NCBI RefSeq assembly: GCF_017640745.1
Contig: NZ_JAEPQA010000002.1
Span: 225,420-289,419, forward strand
Origin: Nisaea sp.
GTDB taxonomy: Bacteria > Pseudomonadota > Alphaproteobacteria > Thalassobaculales > Thalassobaculaceae
Direction of reading: 5' to 3'
Length of the DNA stretch: 64,000 nt
This document shows positions 47,060 through 55,888 of this stretch, in pieces. Below the pieces are notes generated by a model. It saw only the letters and a list, made by a program, of their open reading frames with translations, made no database searches and was not told the origin of the DNA. Positions within the stretch are counted from its first letter, which is position 1. Each line of letters begins with the position of its first letter. The translations under genes were made by a program, and so were the position numbers.

Positions 47060-47665
47060 TCAGGCGCCGACAGGCTTCTCGTAATCGTGCAGCGGCTTCA
47101 CCTTGCGTTCCCCGGCCTTGACAGGTTTCTTCGCCTTGTTCGGCGGTGGCGGAGCGGTGTCGGCCGGTTTTGCCTTGTTTTCGACCTTCGGCGCGGTATC
47201 GAGCGGCTTGGCCTTGGTCGGGCCTTTTGCTTTCACGCCGCCGGACATCATTGCGACCTCCAGCATGCGCTCGCACTGCTGCTTGAAATCCTGCGGCGCC
47301 TTGTACTTCATGGCGCCGGATAGCTTCTCGCGCGCCTCCTTGACCTTGGCGGAGCGGGTCTCGAGATCGTCTGCCTTGCCGGCATCGATCGCGGCCTTGG
47401 AGGCGAGCGCGGTCGCCTTCATGAAGGCGTGCAGCATAAGCCGGTCCACGCCGTCGCGCGCCTGTTTCGCGTAGTCCTTGGGAAGCTTCGGATTTTTCAA
47501 GGCCTCGGTCAGGCGCTTCGCGCCGGCCTCGCAGCGATCGGTCAGACCCGCTTCAGCCTGCTTCTTCATCTGAACGAGCGCTCCCTCGATCGAGACCTTC
47601 ATGGCTTCGATCCGGCGTTGTTCAGCTTCCTCCTCGGCAGTCTTTTCTTTACCGAACCCGAACAT
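47060..47665 (-). CDS. uncharacterised helical protein, paralogue 2
   Basis: 201 residues, ATG 47665 with GAGGAG 6 nt upstream. Shares a core with paralogue 1 over about residues 20-150, including KLPKDYAKQARDGVDRLMLHAFMKAT, YKAPQDFKQQCERMLEVAMMSGGVKAKGPTKAKP. The C-terminus is an extra Pro/Lys-rich tail of about 55 residues (TAPPPPNKAKKPVKAGERK) not found in paralogue 1. Aligned Cys residues (DRCEA, QQCERML) could bind metal or form a bridge. Likely tandem duplication. No known function; hemH lies just beyond. Confidence 0.75.
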   Translation of the reverse strand: MFGFGKEKTAEEEAEQRRIEAMKVSIEGALVQMKKQAEAGLTDRCEAGAKRLTEALKNPKLPKDYAKQARDGVDRLMLHAFMKATALASKAAIDAGKADDLETRSAKVKEAREKLSGAMKYKAPQDFKQQCERMLEVAMMSGGVKAKGPTKAKPLDTAPKVENKAKPADTAPPPPNKAKKPVKAGERKVKPLHDYEKPVGA

Positions 47666-47999
47666 CTACAGCTCCTCGCCTAAAATGATGACGGAATCGC
47701 ATATTGTTTCACTAATATGATAATGGAATTGTTAAGGAAAGCTATAGAAAACGAAGGTAAGTCATTGAGCCTTTTTGGCAATTTTAAATCGCATTTGAGG
47801 TTTTCTTGGGTGAAATTAAAGCAATGAAAGGTTAATTTCGGAGTTTCTCTGTCGTGTTCTTTATTGCATGGAGGGCGCCGGGAAACCTTACGGTTCCGCC
47901 GGACTCTAAAAGATGCCTTGCAAGAGAACTTGCGGCGCTACGGGCGCGAGCTTATCGCCGCCGCCGCACGGATAACGCTGTCAGCCGCCAGGTTTGATG
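47666..47999. other. AT-rich intergenic region, no gene seen
   Basis: About 330 nt with many A/T runs, upstream of paralogue 2 (transcribed leftward) and downstream of hemH (also leftward). Presumed promoter region for paralogue 2. No RNA gene or repeat was recognised. Confidence 0.5.
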
Positions 48000-49037
48000 C
48001 TAGACCCAGCCCGCCAGCTCCTGTTTCACCAGTGCCTCGATCACCCTCATCCCGTCCTCGGTGTCGTTCAGGCACGGGATATAGGTGAAGTTCTCCCCGC
48101 CCGCTTCCTCGAAGGTTTCGCGGATCCCGATATTGATTTCCTCGAGTGTCTCAACGCAATCGGCGGAGAAGCCGGGGCAGATGATGGCGAGGTTCTTGAC
48201 GCCTTTTGAGGGCAGTTGCTCCACCGTGTCCTGCAGGTAGGGCTTCAGCCATTCCTCCCGGCCGAAGCGGGACTGGAACGCCACCATCATCCGGTTCTCC
48301 GTCCAGCCGAGCTTCTCGCGCATCAGGCGCGTGGTCTTGAAACAATGGCAATGGTAGGGATCGCCGTTCCGGAAATAGCGTTCCGGCAAGCCGTGGTAGG
48401 AGGTAATCACCAGATCCGGCGTCCAGTCGAGACCCTTCAGGTGACTCTCGACGGAGTTGGCCAGCGCCTCGATATAGGCCGGATGGTCGTGATAGGCCGG
48501 CGCGGTCCGGATCGCCGGCTGCCAGCGGATCTTCATCAGCGCCTCGAAGGCCTTGTCGTAGGCCGTCGCGGTGGTGCTGGCGCTGAATTGCGGATAGAGC
48601 GCGACCAGGAGGACGCGTTCGCACCCCTGTTCCTGCAGTGCGCGGATCCGACTCTCCGTGCTCGGGTTGCCGTAGCGCATGCCCCAATCGACGACGATGT
48701 TCGGGTGTTTTGCGGACAGCATGGCGCCGAGTTTTTCCGCCTGGTTGCGGGTGTAGAGCCGGAGCGGGGACTCGTCGGTCTCCTTCAACCAGATCTGCTC
48801 GTAGGCGTGACCGGTCTTGAAGGGCCGGGTCGGCAGGATGAAGAGGTTGAGGATGATCTGCCATTTCAGCGGGTTCAGCTCGATGACCCGGCCGTCCGAA
48901 AGGAACTCCTTCAGATAGCGACGGATCGACCAGTAGTCGGTCGCATCGGGGGTGCCGAGATTGAGGAGCAGGACGCCGATCTTCTCGTCCGGGAGGGCGG
49001 GATGGTCGGTGGGCAGGTGTCTTTCGGCGAAGGCCAT
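48000..49037 (-). CDS. hemH: ferrochelatase
   Basis: About 345 residues from ATG 49037 (GGAAAG 6 nt upstream). An earlier in-frame ATG at 49079 has GGAG 4 nt upstream and would add 14 residues. Motifs: KIGVLLLNLGTPDA at the N-terminus, VDWGMRYGNPS, LLVALYPQFSASTTAT, SYHGLPERY (with the metal-binding His) and FSADCVETLEEINI (catalytic Glu). Inserts Fe2+ into protoporphyrin IX, last heme step. It lies apart from hemA in this window, with no other heme gene close. Start choice is the only doubt. Confidence 0.95.
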   Translation of the reverse strand: MAFAERHLPTDHPALPDEKIGVLLLNLGTPDATDYWSIRRYLKEFLSDGRVIELNPLKWQIILNLFILPTRPFKTGHAYEQIWLKETDESPLRLYTRNQAEKLGAMLSAKHPNIVVDWGMRYGNPSTESRIRALQEQGCERVLLVALYPQFSASTTATAYDKAFEALMKIRWQPAIRTAPAYHDHPAYIEALANSVESHLKGLDWTPDLVITSYHGLPERYFRNGDPYHCHCFKTTRLMREKLGWTENRMMVAFQSRFGREEWLKPYLQDTVEQLPSKGVKNLAIICPGFSADCVETLEEINIGIRETFEEAGGENFTYIPCLNDTEDGMRVIEALVKQELAGWV

Positions 49038-49128
49038 CTGAACTTTCCGGAACTCTGAAACTTGAAACGAGTTGAACATAGGCTCCGGGCGCGCCGGGAC
49101 CAGTCCGAAAATGGGCCGGAAATGCCAA

Positions 49129-49148
49129 GGCCCCGCGAAAGCGGGGCC
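49129..49148 (-). terminator. hairpin downstream of infC
   Basis: GGCCCCGC (49129-49136), GAAA tetraloop, GCGGGGCC (49141-49148), a very stable stem. On the minus strand it follows infC and is followed by TTGGCATTTCC, only a weak T-tract. Probably ends the thrS-infC transcript. Confidence 0.6.
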
Positions 49149-49189
49149 TGTGGAACCGGTGGGCGACCGAATGTCGCGGAATGTCCGGA

Positions 49190-49726
49190 TCAGCGCGGTG
49201 CGATGACCATGATCATCTGCCGGCCCTCGAGCTTCGGATGGGATTCCACCTTCGCGGCTTCGTCCATCTCGTCGCGGACCCGGTTCAGCACATCCATGCC
49301 GAGTTCCTGGTGCGCCATCTCGCGGCCGCGGAAGCGCATGGTGACCTTCACCTTGTCGCCCTCGGTGATGAACTTGCGCACATTCTTCATCTTCACCTGG
49401 AAATCGTGCTCGTCAATATTCGGACGAAGCTTGATCTCCTTGATTTCGATGACCTTCTGCTTCTTCTTGGCCTCGTTTTTCTTCTTCTGCGCCTCGTACT
49501 TGAATTTGCCGTAGTCGAGGATCTTGCAGACAGGCGGTTCCGCGCTCGGAGAGACCTCGACCAGATCAAGGCCGAATTCCTCTGCGCGCCGGATACCTTC
49601 CTGGACGGTCATGACGCCAAGCATTTCCCCTTCGGGGTCGATGCAGCGGATCTTGTCGACGGAAATGTCATGGTTCACCCGCGGGCCGTCCTTGGCCGGC
49701 GGCTGATTAAACGGTGTTCTGGCGAT
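49190..49726 (-). CDS. infC: translation initiation factor IF-3, AUC start
   Basis: 178 residues if started at ATC 49726. The frame from ATC reads [21 protein letters not shown], which is the normal IF3 N-terminus; a TAG stop is immediately upstream in the same frame and AAGGAGG is 6 nt before the ATC. A GTG at 49678 would cut off the conserved start. IF3 proteins are known to use AUU or AUC to autoregulate, because IF3 itself discriminates against such starts. Remaining domain order is normal: [13 protein letters not shown], linker, IF3-C ([22 protein letters not shown]) ending [15 protein letters not shown]. Located 59 nt downstream of thrS. Confidence 0.9.
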   Translation of the reverse strand: MARTPFNQPPAKDGPRVNHDISVDKIRCIDPEGEMLGVMTVQEGIRRAEEFGLDLVEVSPSAEPPVCKILDYGKFKYEAQKKKNEAKKKQKVIEIKEIKLRPNIDEHDFQVKMKNVRKFITEGDKVKVTMRFRGREMAHQELGMDVLNRVRDEMDEAAKVESHPKLEGRQMIMVIAPR

Positions 49727-49785
49727 CTAACGCCTCCTTCATTCACTGTTTCGGTTGCGGTTTAAGCATGAAAACACGGCCCGGA

Positions 49786-51705
49786 TCAAAGGTGATCCGG
49801 GGCCGACGCCTCATCCTTAAGTCTAGTAATGGCTTCGTCAAGCGCAAGGACTTCTTGTGCCTGTCCGCCGAGCCGCCGTAGCGCCACCTTGCCTTCCTCC
49901 GCCTCGCGGCGGCCGACGACGAGGATCGCCGGGATCTTGGCATTGGAGTGCTCGCGGATCTTGTAGTTGATCTTCTCGTTCCGGCGGTCCATCGCGACGC
50001 GCAGTCCCGCCGCCTTGCAGGCCTCCATCACCTTCGCGGCATAGTCGTCCGCGTCGTTGGTAATGGTGGCAACGACGCCCTGCACCGGCGCGAGCCAGAG
50101 CGGGAAGCGGCCGGAATACTGTTCGATCAGGATGCCGATCCAGCGCTCCATGGAGCCGAAGATCGCCCGGTGCAGCATGACCGGCCGCTTGCGGCTGCTG
50201 TCCTCGGCGATATAGGACGCATCGAGTCGTTCCGGCAGGACGAAATCGACCTGCAGGGTACCGCACTGCCAGTCGCGGCCGATGGCGTCGGTCAGGACGA
50301 ATTCCAGCTTCGGTCCGTAGAAGGCGCCTTCGCCCGGGTTCAGCGTGGTCTCGAGACCGGCCGCATCGCAGGCATCGCGCAGAGAGCTTTCCGCCTTGTC
50401 CCAGATCGCGTCGGAGCCGGCGCGCACTTCCGGGCGGTCGGAGAATTTCACCCGCACGTCGGTGAAGCCGAAATCCTTGTAGACCGCGGACAGCAGCTCG
50501 CAGAATTTCACACTCTCGGAGGTGATCTGGTCTTCGGTGCAGAAGATATGCGCGTCGTCCTGGGTGAAGGCGCGCACCCGCATGATGCCGTGCAGCGCGC
50601 CGGACGGCTCATTGCGGTGGCAGGAGCCGTATTCCGAGAGACGCAGCGGCAGGTCGCGGTAGCTCTTCAGTCCCTGCTTGAAGATCTGCACATGGCCCGG
50701 GCAGTTCATCGGCTTCAGGGCGAGTACCTTGTCGTCCTCGGCATTGGCCGTGAACATGTTCTCGCGGAACTTCTCCCAGTGGCCGGAGGCTTCCCAGAGC
50801 GAGCGGTCGATCAGCTGCGGGGTCTTCACCTCGTTGTAGCCGGCGCGGTCGAGCTTCTTCCGCAGGTGGTTCTCGATCGTGCGGTAGAGGGTCCAGCCGT
50901 GCGGGTGCCAGAAGACCGAGCCCACAGCCTCTTCCTGGATGTGGAAGAGGTCGAGCTCGCGGCCGAGCTTGCGGTGATCGCGCTTCTCCGCCTCCTCCAG
51001 CATGTGCAGGTAGGCATCGAGCTGCTTCTGGTCCGGCCAGGCGGTGCCATAGATGCGCTGCAGCTGCGGGCGGTTGCTGTCGCCGCGCCAGTAGGCGCCG
51101 GCCACGCTCATCAGCTTGAAGGCATGGCCGGTATATTTCGTCGACGGCATGTGCGGGCCGCGGCAGAGATCCAGGAACCCGCCCTGGCGGTAGAAGCTGA
51201 TGGTCTCGCCGGAGGGAATGGTCTCGACCAGCTCGACCTTGAAGGGCTCGTGCACCTTCTTGTAGTGCAGTACCGCCTCGTCGCGGTCCCATTCCTCGCG
51301 CGTGATCTGCTCGTCGCGGTCGACGATCTCGTGCATCCGCTGCTCGATCTTTTCCAGATCCTCGGGCGTGAAGTGCTCTTCGCGATAGAAATCGTAGTAG
51401 AAGCCGTTCTCGATCGCCGGGCCGATGGTGACCTGGGTTTCGGGATAGAGCTCCAGCACGGCCTCGGCCATGATGTGGGCGCAGTCGTGCCGAATCAGCT
51501 CGAGCGCCTCGTCGTTTTTCTTGGTGACGAGCGCGACTTCGCTGTCTTCGGTGATCGGAACCGAGAGGTCGCTGAGTTTGCCGTTGATACGGACGGCGAT
51601 CGCCGCCTTGGCGAGGCCGGGTCCGATATCGGCGGCGATTTCCGCGCCGGTGACGGCGGCGTCGAACGAACGGACGGAACCGTCGGGAAGCGTAATGGCA
51701 GGCAT
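49786..51705 (-). CDS. thrS: threonyl-tRNA synthetase
   Basis: 639 residues, usual length. N-terminal TGS domain ([12 protein letters not shown]), editing domain with the HxxxH/C site ([25 protein letters not shown]), class II catalytic core with Cys/His zinc ligands ([14 protein letters not shown]) and motif 2 ([32 protein letters not shown]), and C-terminal anticodon-binding domain. Charges tRNA-Thr. infC follows 59 nt downstream. The gene starts at ATG 51705. Confidence 0.97.
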   Translation of the reverse strand: MPAITLPDGSVRSFDAAVTGAEIAADIGPGLAKAAIAVRINGKLSDLSVPITEDSEVALVTKKNDEALELIRHDCAHIMAEAVLELYPETQVTIGPAIENGFYYDFYREEHFTPEDLEKIEQRMHEIVDRDEQITREEWDRDEAVLHYKKVHEPFKVELVETIPSGETISFYRQGGFLDLCRGPHMPSTKYTGHAFKLMSVAGAYWRGDSNRPQLQRIYGTAWPDQKQLDAYLHMLEEAEKRDHRKLGRELDLFHIQEEAVGSVFWHPHGWTLYRTIENHLRKKLDRAGYNEVKTPQLIDRSLWEASGHWEKFRENMFTANAEDDKVLALKPMNCPGHVQIFKQGLKSYRDLPLRLSEYGSCHRNEPSGALHGIMRVRAFTQDDAHIFCTEDQITSESVKFCELLSAVYKDFGFTDVRVKFSDRPEVRAGSDAIWDKAESSLRDACDAAGLETTLNPGEGAFYGPKLEFVLTDAIGRDWQCGTLQVDFVLPERLDASYIAEDSSRKRPVMLHRAIFGSMERWIGILIEQYSGRFPLWLAPVQGVVATITNDADDYAAKVMEACKAAGLRVAMDRRNEKINYKIREHSNAKIPAILVVGRREAEEGKVALRRLGGQAQEVLALDEAITRLKDEASAPDHL

Positions 51706-52005
51706 GGGGGTGAACCCTTTTATTGAAACGTGTCGTGACGAAGGTGCGAAAGGCCTTGGCGGGGGATGTTCCCGAATCCGTATGCCGTCTCGGCCGGCCA
51801 GGCCGAAACGGCTAACTAGTCACGATCGTCTGGATCGGATGCCACATAGGTCCGTAATTCTGCCGTTATCCGTGGTTGGGCTATGTAGCGCCTGGGCATG
51901 CTGACCGCAAGGGGAGACTGTCGGGCCATCCCGGACGGTGCGTCTTGTTCACCAGAATTCAAGCGTCTATAGCTCGGTTATCCGGACCCAGGGAAAAGCC
52001 TGCCG
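51706..52005. other. divergent promoter region thrS / FkbM, no gene seen
   Basis: About 300 nt. Contains a hairpin upstream of thrS (51784-51812): GCCGT/ACGGC outside TCGGCC/GGCCGA with one mismatch. It could be a thrS leader structure. No other gene recognised. Confidence 0.45.
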
Positions 52006-52881
52006 ATGACATCAGAAGCCGACGTGCGTTTCACCAACTGTATCTGCACGGATTTCCGCTACGGGCGGATCGTGTTCCCGGCCCGGGACCGTTATCTCTA
52101 TCACGCACTGGCGGAATGCGGCGATTACGGCTTTGGCGAGACTGTCGTTTTCCAGCCCTTGTTGAAGCCCGGAGATCATGTCGTCGATGTGGGAGCGAAT
52201 ATTGGCGCCATGTCGCTTTTTTTCTCGGATGTTGTCGGTGTGGAGGGAACGGTCCGGGCTTTTGAGGCCAGTCCTTTCGCCTTCGGGTTGCTCCGTCACA
52301 ATATCGAGCTGAACGGGCGTGCCAACGTTATCTGTCGCCGTGCGATCGTTTCTGACGTGTCAGGCTCCGGTTCCTTCATAGACCCGGACGTGGCGCGGAT
52401 CGACACGGTGGATTTCGGCTCCCTCTCTGTCGCGGTCCATCCGGGACGCATTCCCGGAGAGTTCGTGGAGACCGAAAAAGTCCGCATCGATGATCTCGGT
52501 ATTGAGCGTTGCGATCTCATCAAGGTGGATGTCGAAGGTCACGAGGCGTCCGTGATGGCGGGCGCCCTTTCGGTGGTCGAACGGTTCCGCCCGTTCCTGA
52601 GTATCGAGGCCGGTGATGAAAGGGACGACCTTTCCTGGATTGCGCCGTTAATCGCCCTCGGCTATCGCGTGTTCTGTATCGCGACAAAAGTCTTCACCTG
52701 GCCCAACTACAAGCATCGCGACATCTCGGACTTGTCGCGCGATATCAGCCTCAATGCCATTTGCATTCCGTCCCATCGGAGTCACATGGAACTTCTCGGA
52801 GACATTCCGCGCCGCGAGGTTCGCAGTGTCACGGATTTGGCGGCGGAGTGTGGCCGTTTCGTCAAGCGGCCGCGGATATAG
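52006..52881 (+). CDS. FkbM family methyltransferase
   Basis: 291 residues. SAM-binding motif VVDVGANIGAMSLFFSD near residue 61 and the FkbM motif CDLIKVDVEGHEASVMAGALS near residue 170. FkbM enzymes O-methylate sugars or polyketides; next to glycosyltransferases, a polysaccharide or LPS sugar is the more likely target. No signal peptide, so cytoplasmic. Its end touches the end of the heptosyltransferase-like gene on the other strand (stops abut). Confidence 0.85.
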   Translation: MTSEADVRFTNCICTDFRYGRIVFPARDRYLYHALAECGDYGFGETVVFQPLLKPGDHVVDVGANIGAMSLFFSDVVGVEGTVRAFEASPFAFGLLRHNIELNGRANVICRRAIVSDVSGSGSFIDPDVARIDTVDFGSLSVAVHPGRIPGEFVETEKVRIDDLGIERCDLIKVDVEGHEASVMAGALSVVERFRPFLSIEAGDERDDLSWIAPLIALGYRVFCIATKVFTWPNYKHRDISDLSRDISLNAICIPSHRSHMELLGDIPRREVRSVTDLAAECGRFVKRPRI

Positions 52882-53835
52882 TCATCTGTCGCGTGAGAGG
52901 AGCGTTTCCGCAGCCGCCGCAACTTCGTCGACGGTGAGGTCGGAAAGACTTTCGGTCACAAGCACACGGACATTGTCGCCGCGCGGCGCAGCCTTGTCCG
53001 GAAAACTCGCGGTGGAGAAGATCGCAACGGTCGGACAACCGGAGAGGGCCGCTATGTGCATCGGTCCGGTATCGTTGCCGATCGCAAGACGGGCGGCGCG
53101 GGCCAGTTCGGGCAGGTCGTAGAGCGAGGTCTGGCCCGAGAGATCGCGGGACGCAGGGCAAATCACGCGGATGATCTCCAGCGCGCCCGCATCCTCCGCT
53201 CCGCCGATCAGCACCGGCAGGATTTCCTGGCTGTCGAGCCAGTTCGCGATTGCGCCGTAGGATTCCGCCGGCCAGCGCTTGACCGCCATCTTCAGCGAGG
53301 AGCCGGGGATCAGCAGCGCGAAGCGCTCGGGCAGCTCGAAGCGCGAGATGTCGCTGGTCATGAAGGAGAGATCTGAGGGCCGGACATCCTCGATCCCGGC
53401 GATCCGGAGCTGGGTGCGCTGGCGGTCCTGGGTGTGGATCAGGGTCGGACGCTGGTAATGATGATAGAGCCCGCCGCCGGGAATGATTCCCGACCATTCC
53501 GGGGCCTTTCCCGGGCGGAAGAGGCGGTAGTAGAAGCCGGTCCGGTCCGAGGTCTGCAGATCGTAGACCCGGTCGAACTTCCCGCGCTTCAGTCTTGAGC
53601 GGAGCGCAAATACGCCCGGCAGGTTCCACGCTTTGGGCTCGCTGTCGGTCCAGACAGCGTCGAACAGGCCCGTCCGCTCCCCGAGCTCCGCGTAGGCGGG
53701 GCGGGTCAGCAGGGTGATCTTTGCATCCGGATGATGGCGGCGGATCGCCTGCATCGGGCCGACGGCATAGATGAAATCGCCGAGCGCCCCGAGCTTGATG
53801 ACCAGGATACGGTCGTAGCGTTTACTTGCCGGCAT
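52882..53835 (-). CDS. glycosyltransferase family 9 (heptosyltransferase-like)
   Basis: 317 residues from ATG 53835. GT9 features: N-terminal ILVIKLGALGDFIYAVGPMQAIRRHHPDA and C-terminal IGNDTGPMHIAALSGCPTVAIF. Family enzymes transfer ADP-heptose to lipid A/core, though other donors occur. Its start overlaps the end of the upstream GT4 gene by 14 nt, indicating coupled translation; a codon 27 nt further upstream is another possible start. Inner-membrane-associated cytoplasmic enzyme of LPS assembly. Confidence 0.88.
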   Translation of the reverse strand: MPASKRYDRILVIKLGALGDFIYAVGPMQAIRRHHPDAKITLLTRPAYAELGERTGLFDAVWTDSEPKAWNLPGVFALRSRLKRGKFDRVYDLQTSDRTGFYYRLFRPGKAPEWSGIIPGGGLYHHYQRPTLIHTQDRQRTQLRIAGIEDVRPSDLSFMTSDISRFELPERFALLIPGSSLKMAVKRWPAESYGAIANWLDSQEILPVLIGGAEDAGALEIIRVICPASRDLSGQTSLYDLPELARAARLAIGNDTGPMHIAALSGCPTVAIFSTASFPDKAAPRGDNVRVLVTESLSDLTVDEVAAAAETLLSRDR

Positions 53836-55060
53836 TTGGCGAGAGCGGAAGGACTTCTTCATAGACCGAAAGGGTCCGGAGACACATGTCCCGCGTCGTG
53901 TAGTGCTCGCGGGCATGAGCGATCGCCTTCTCGGAAAGCGCGGCCCGCTCTTCCGAGGTGAGCGAAAGCGCCCGGCGGATCCCGGCGGCGAGCGCGTCCG
54001 GGTCGTTCGGCGCCACGAGGAAACCGGTCTCTCCCGGCAGCACCGACTCTCTGGCGCCGCCATGGTCGGTCGCGACGATCGGGCGGCCCATGGCCTGCGC
54101 CTCGATCATCACCCGGCCGAAAGGCTCCGGATCGATCGAGGCGGAGACCACGACGTCGGCAATCTTGTAGACGCAGGGCAGATCCGATGCGGCGCCGGTG
54201 AACATGACCGAGGCGGTCAGCCCCGCCTTGGCGATCTTCTCTTCCAGTTCCGCCTTGAAGCTTTCCTTGCCTTCGTAGGATCCGACCATGATGCAATGCA
54301 CCGGCTGGTCTCCGAGCCGCCGCAGGGCCTCGATCAGCACTTCGTGGCCCTTCCAGCGGGTCACCCGGCCGGGCAGCACGACGACCGGCACACCGTCGGG
54401 CAGGCGCCATTCACGGGTCAGTTTGATCATGCGCTCGGCGGAGACGCCGTCAGGATCGAACAGGTCGGTGTTCACCCCGCGTGGGATGATGCGCAACTTG
54501 TCGCTGCCGGTACCGAAACGGCGTTCGATTTCGCTGGCGATGAAATGCGAGATCGCGATCACGCGGTCGCCCCGGACCATCACCGAATTATAGAGCTTCT
54601 TCAGCGGGTTGGTGTCCGGGAAGCGGCCGTGGAAGGTGGTCACGAACGGCACCTTGTTCTTGCGTGCCGCGCGCCAGGCGATCCAGGCGGGCATGCGCGA
54701 GCGGGCATGCACGATGTCGACATTCTCGTTGTGGATGACGTCGACCAGCCAGTCGAAATTCTGACGCCAGCTCATCGGGTTCTTGGAGCCGAGCGAATGC
54801 TCGATATGGCGCGCGCCGACGCGGGTCAGCTCGTGCACCATCGGGCCTCCTGCCGAGACCACCAGCGCGTCCCAGCCGGCCTGCACCAGCGCATTGGCGA
54901 CGTCGATCGTGCCGCGCTCCACGCCGCCGGAGACGAGGGCGGGGAGCACCTGCAGGACGACCGGCTTCTTTTCGTGAGCCGGATGGCGGAACATATCGAA
55001 ATCGCCGCTCGATTGGCGGAGCTTCGGTATGTTAGGCCTCATGGACGGGCCGTCGTTCAC
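53822..55060 (-). CDS. glycosyltransferase family 4 (GT-B)
   Basis: 412 residues from GTG 55060 (GGAA upstream); ATG 55042 is an alternative. N-terminal acceptor domain (VLQVLPALVSGGVERGTIDVANALV; HSLGSKNPM) and C-terminal donor domain with VVLPGRVTRWKGHEVLIEAL and the EX7E motif EPFGRVMIEAQAMGRPIVATDHGGARE. Probably builds LPS core or capsular sugar. Overlaps the heptosyltransferase-like gene by 14 nt; together they form a two-gene glycosylation operon. Divergent from the hydrolase gene (45 nt gap). Confidence 0.9.
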   Translation of the reverse strand: MNDGPSMRPNIPKLRQSSGDFDMFRHPAHEKKPVVLQVLPALVSGGVERGTIDVANALVQAGWDALVVSAGGPMVHELTRVGARHIEHSLGSKNPMSWRQNFDWLVDVIHNENVDIVHARSRMPAWIAWRAARKNKVPFVTTFHGRFPDTNPLKKLYNSVMVRGDRVIAISHFIASEIERRFGTGSDKLRIIPRGVNTDLFDPDGVSAERMIKLTREWRLPDGVPVVVLPGRVTRWKGHEVLIEALRRLGDQPVHCIMVGSYEGKESFKAELEEKIAKAGLTASVMFTGAASDLPCVYKIADVVVSASIDPEPFGRVMIEAQAMGRPIVATDHGGARESVLPGETGFLVAPNDPDALAAGIRRALSLTSEERAALSEKAIAHAREHYTTRDMCLRTLSVYEEVLPLSPNAGK

Positions 55061-55105
55061 CGGCGTTCCAAGCTTTCAGTTTTCATTGTCAAAAAGTTTA
55101 CCACA

Positions 55106-55888
55106 ATGACAGAGCAAACCCAGCAGCCCGAGATGCCTTCTCCTCTCTATGCGGAGAAGCCGGACGGCGCGCGTCTCGCTTATCACAAACTGGACGGACT
55201 TGGACCCACAATCGTCTTTCTCGGCGGTTTCATGTCGGACATGACCGGCACCAAGGCTATGGCATTGGAGGACCTCGCGCAGGCGCGTGGGCAGGCTTTT
55301 CTGCGCCTCGACTATCAGGGGCATGGCCAGTCGTCAGGGAAATTCGAGGACGGCTGCATCGGTACCTGGCTCTCCGATGCGCTCTACCTGATCGACGAAG
55401 TCACGGAAGGCCCGCTGGTGCTGGTAGGCTCTTCCATGGGCGGCTGGATCATGCTGCAGACGGCGTTGCAGCGCCCGGCGCGAATCGCGGGCCTGGTCGG
55501 CATCGCACCGGCGCCGGATTTCACCGAGGATCTGATGTGGGCCGGTTTCTCCGACGAGATCAAGCGGACGCTGGAGAGGGACGGGGTCTATTACGAACCG
55601 TCCGAATACAGCGACGAGCCCTACACGATCACCATGAAGCTGATCGAGGACGGGCGAAACCATCTGGTGATGCGCGAGAAAATGCCGATCACGGCGCCGG
55701 TCCGTCTGTTGCATGGAATGCGGGACGAGTCGGTACCCTACGATCTGTCGCTCAAGATTTCCGATAATGTCGCGAGCGAGGACGTGCAGATCCGCTTCAT
55801 CAAGGACGGCGATCACCGGCTCTCGACCGAGCGCGATATCGCCATCCTCAAAGGCACCGTGGCGGCGCTGTGCGACTCCGCTGCCTGA
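55106..55888 (+). CDS. alpha/beta hydrolase
   Basis: 260 residues from ATG 55106. Nucleophile elbow GSSMGGW (Ser catalytic), acid region around LLHGMRDESVPYD and catalytic His in KDGDHRLS; lid region between. Oxyanion segment FLGGFMSDMTG near the start. Could be an esterase, lipase or palmitoyl-thioesterase-like enzyme; substrate not clear. No strong Shine-Dalgarno; an ATG nine codons further in is possible. Overlaps the TPR gene start by 19 nt. Confidence 0.85.
   Translation: MTEQTQQPEMPSPLYAEKPDGARLAYHKLDGLGPTIVFLGGFMSDMTGTKAMALEDLAQARGQAFLRLDYQGHGQSSGKFEDGCIGTWLSDALYLIDEVTEGPLVLVGSSMGGWIMLQTALQRPARIAGLVGIAPAPDFTEDLMWAGFSDEIKRTLERDGVYYEPSEYSDEPYTITMKLIEDGRNHLVMREKMPITAPVRLLHGMRDESVPYDLSLKISDNVASEDVQIRFIKDGDHRLSTERDIAILKGTVAALCDSAA

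Noticed and set aside
53903..55888. 661-codon frame containing the hydrolase
   Set aside because: The first 400 codons are antisense to the GT4 gene; the hydrolase begins at 55106.
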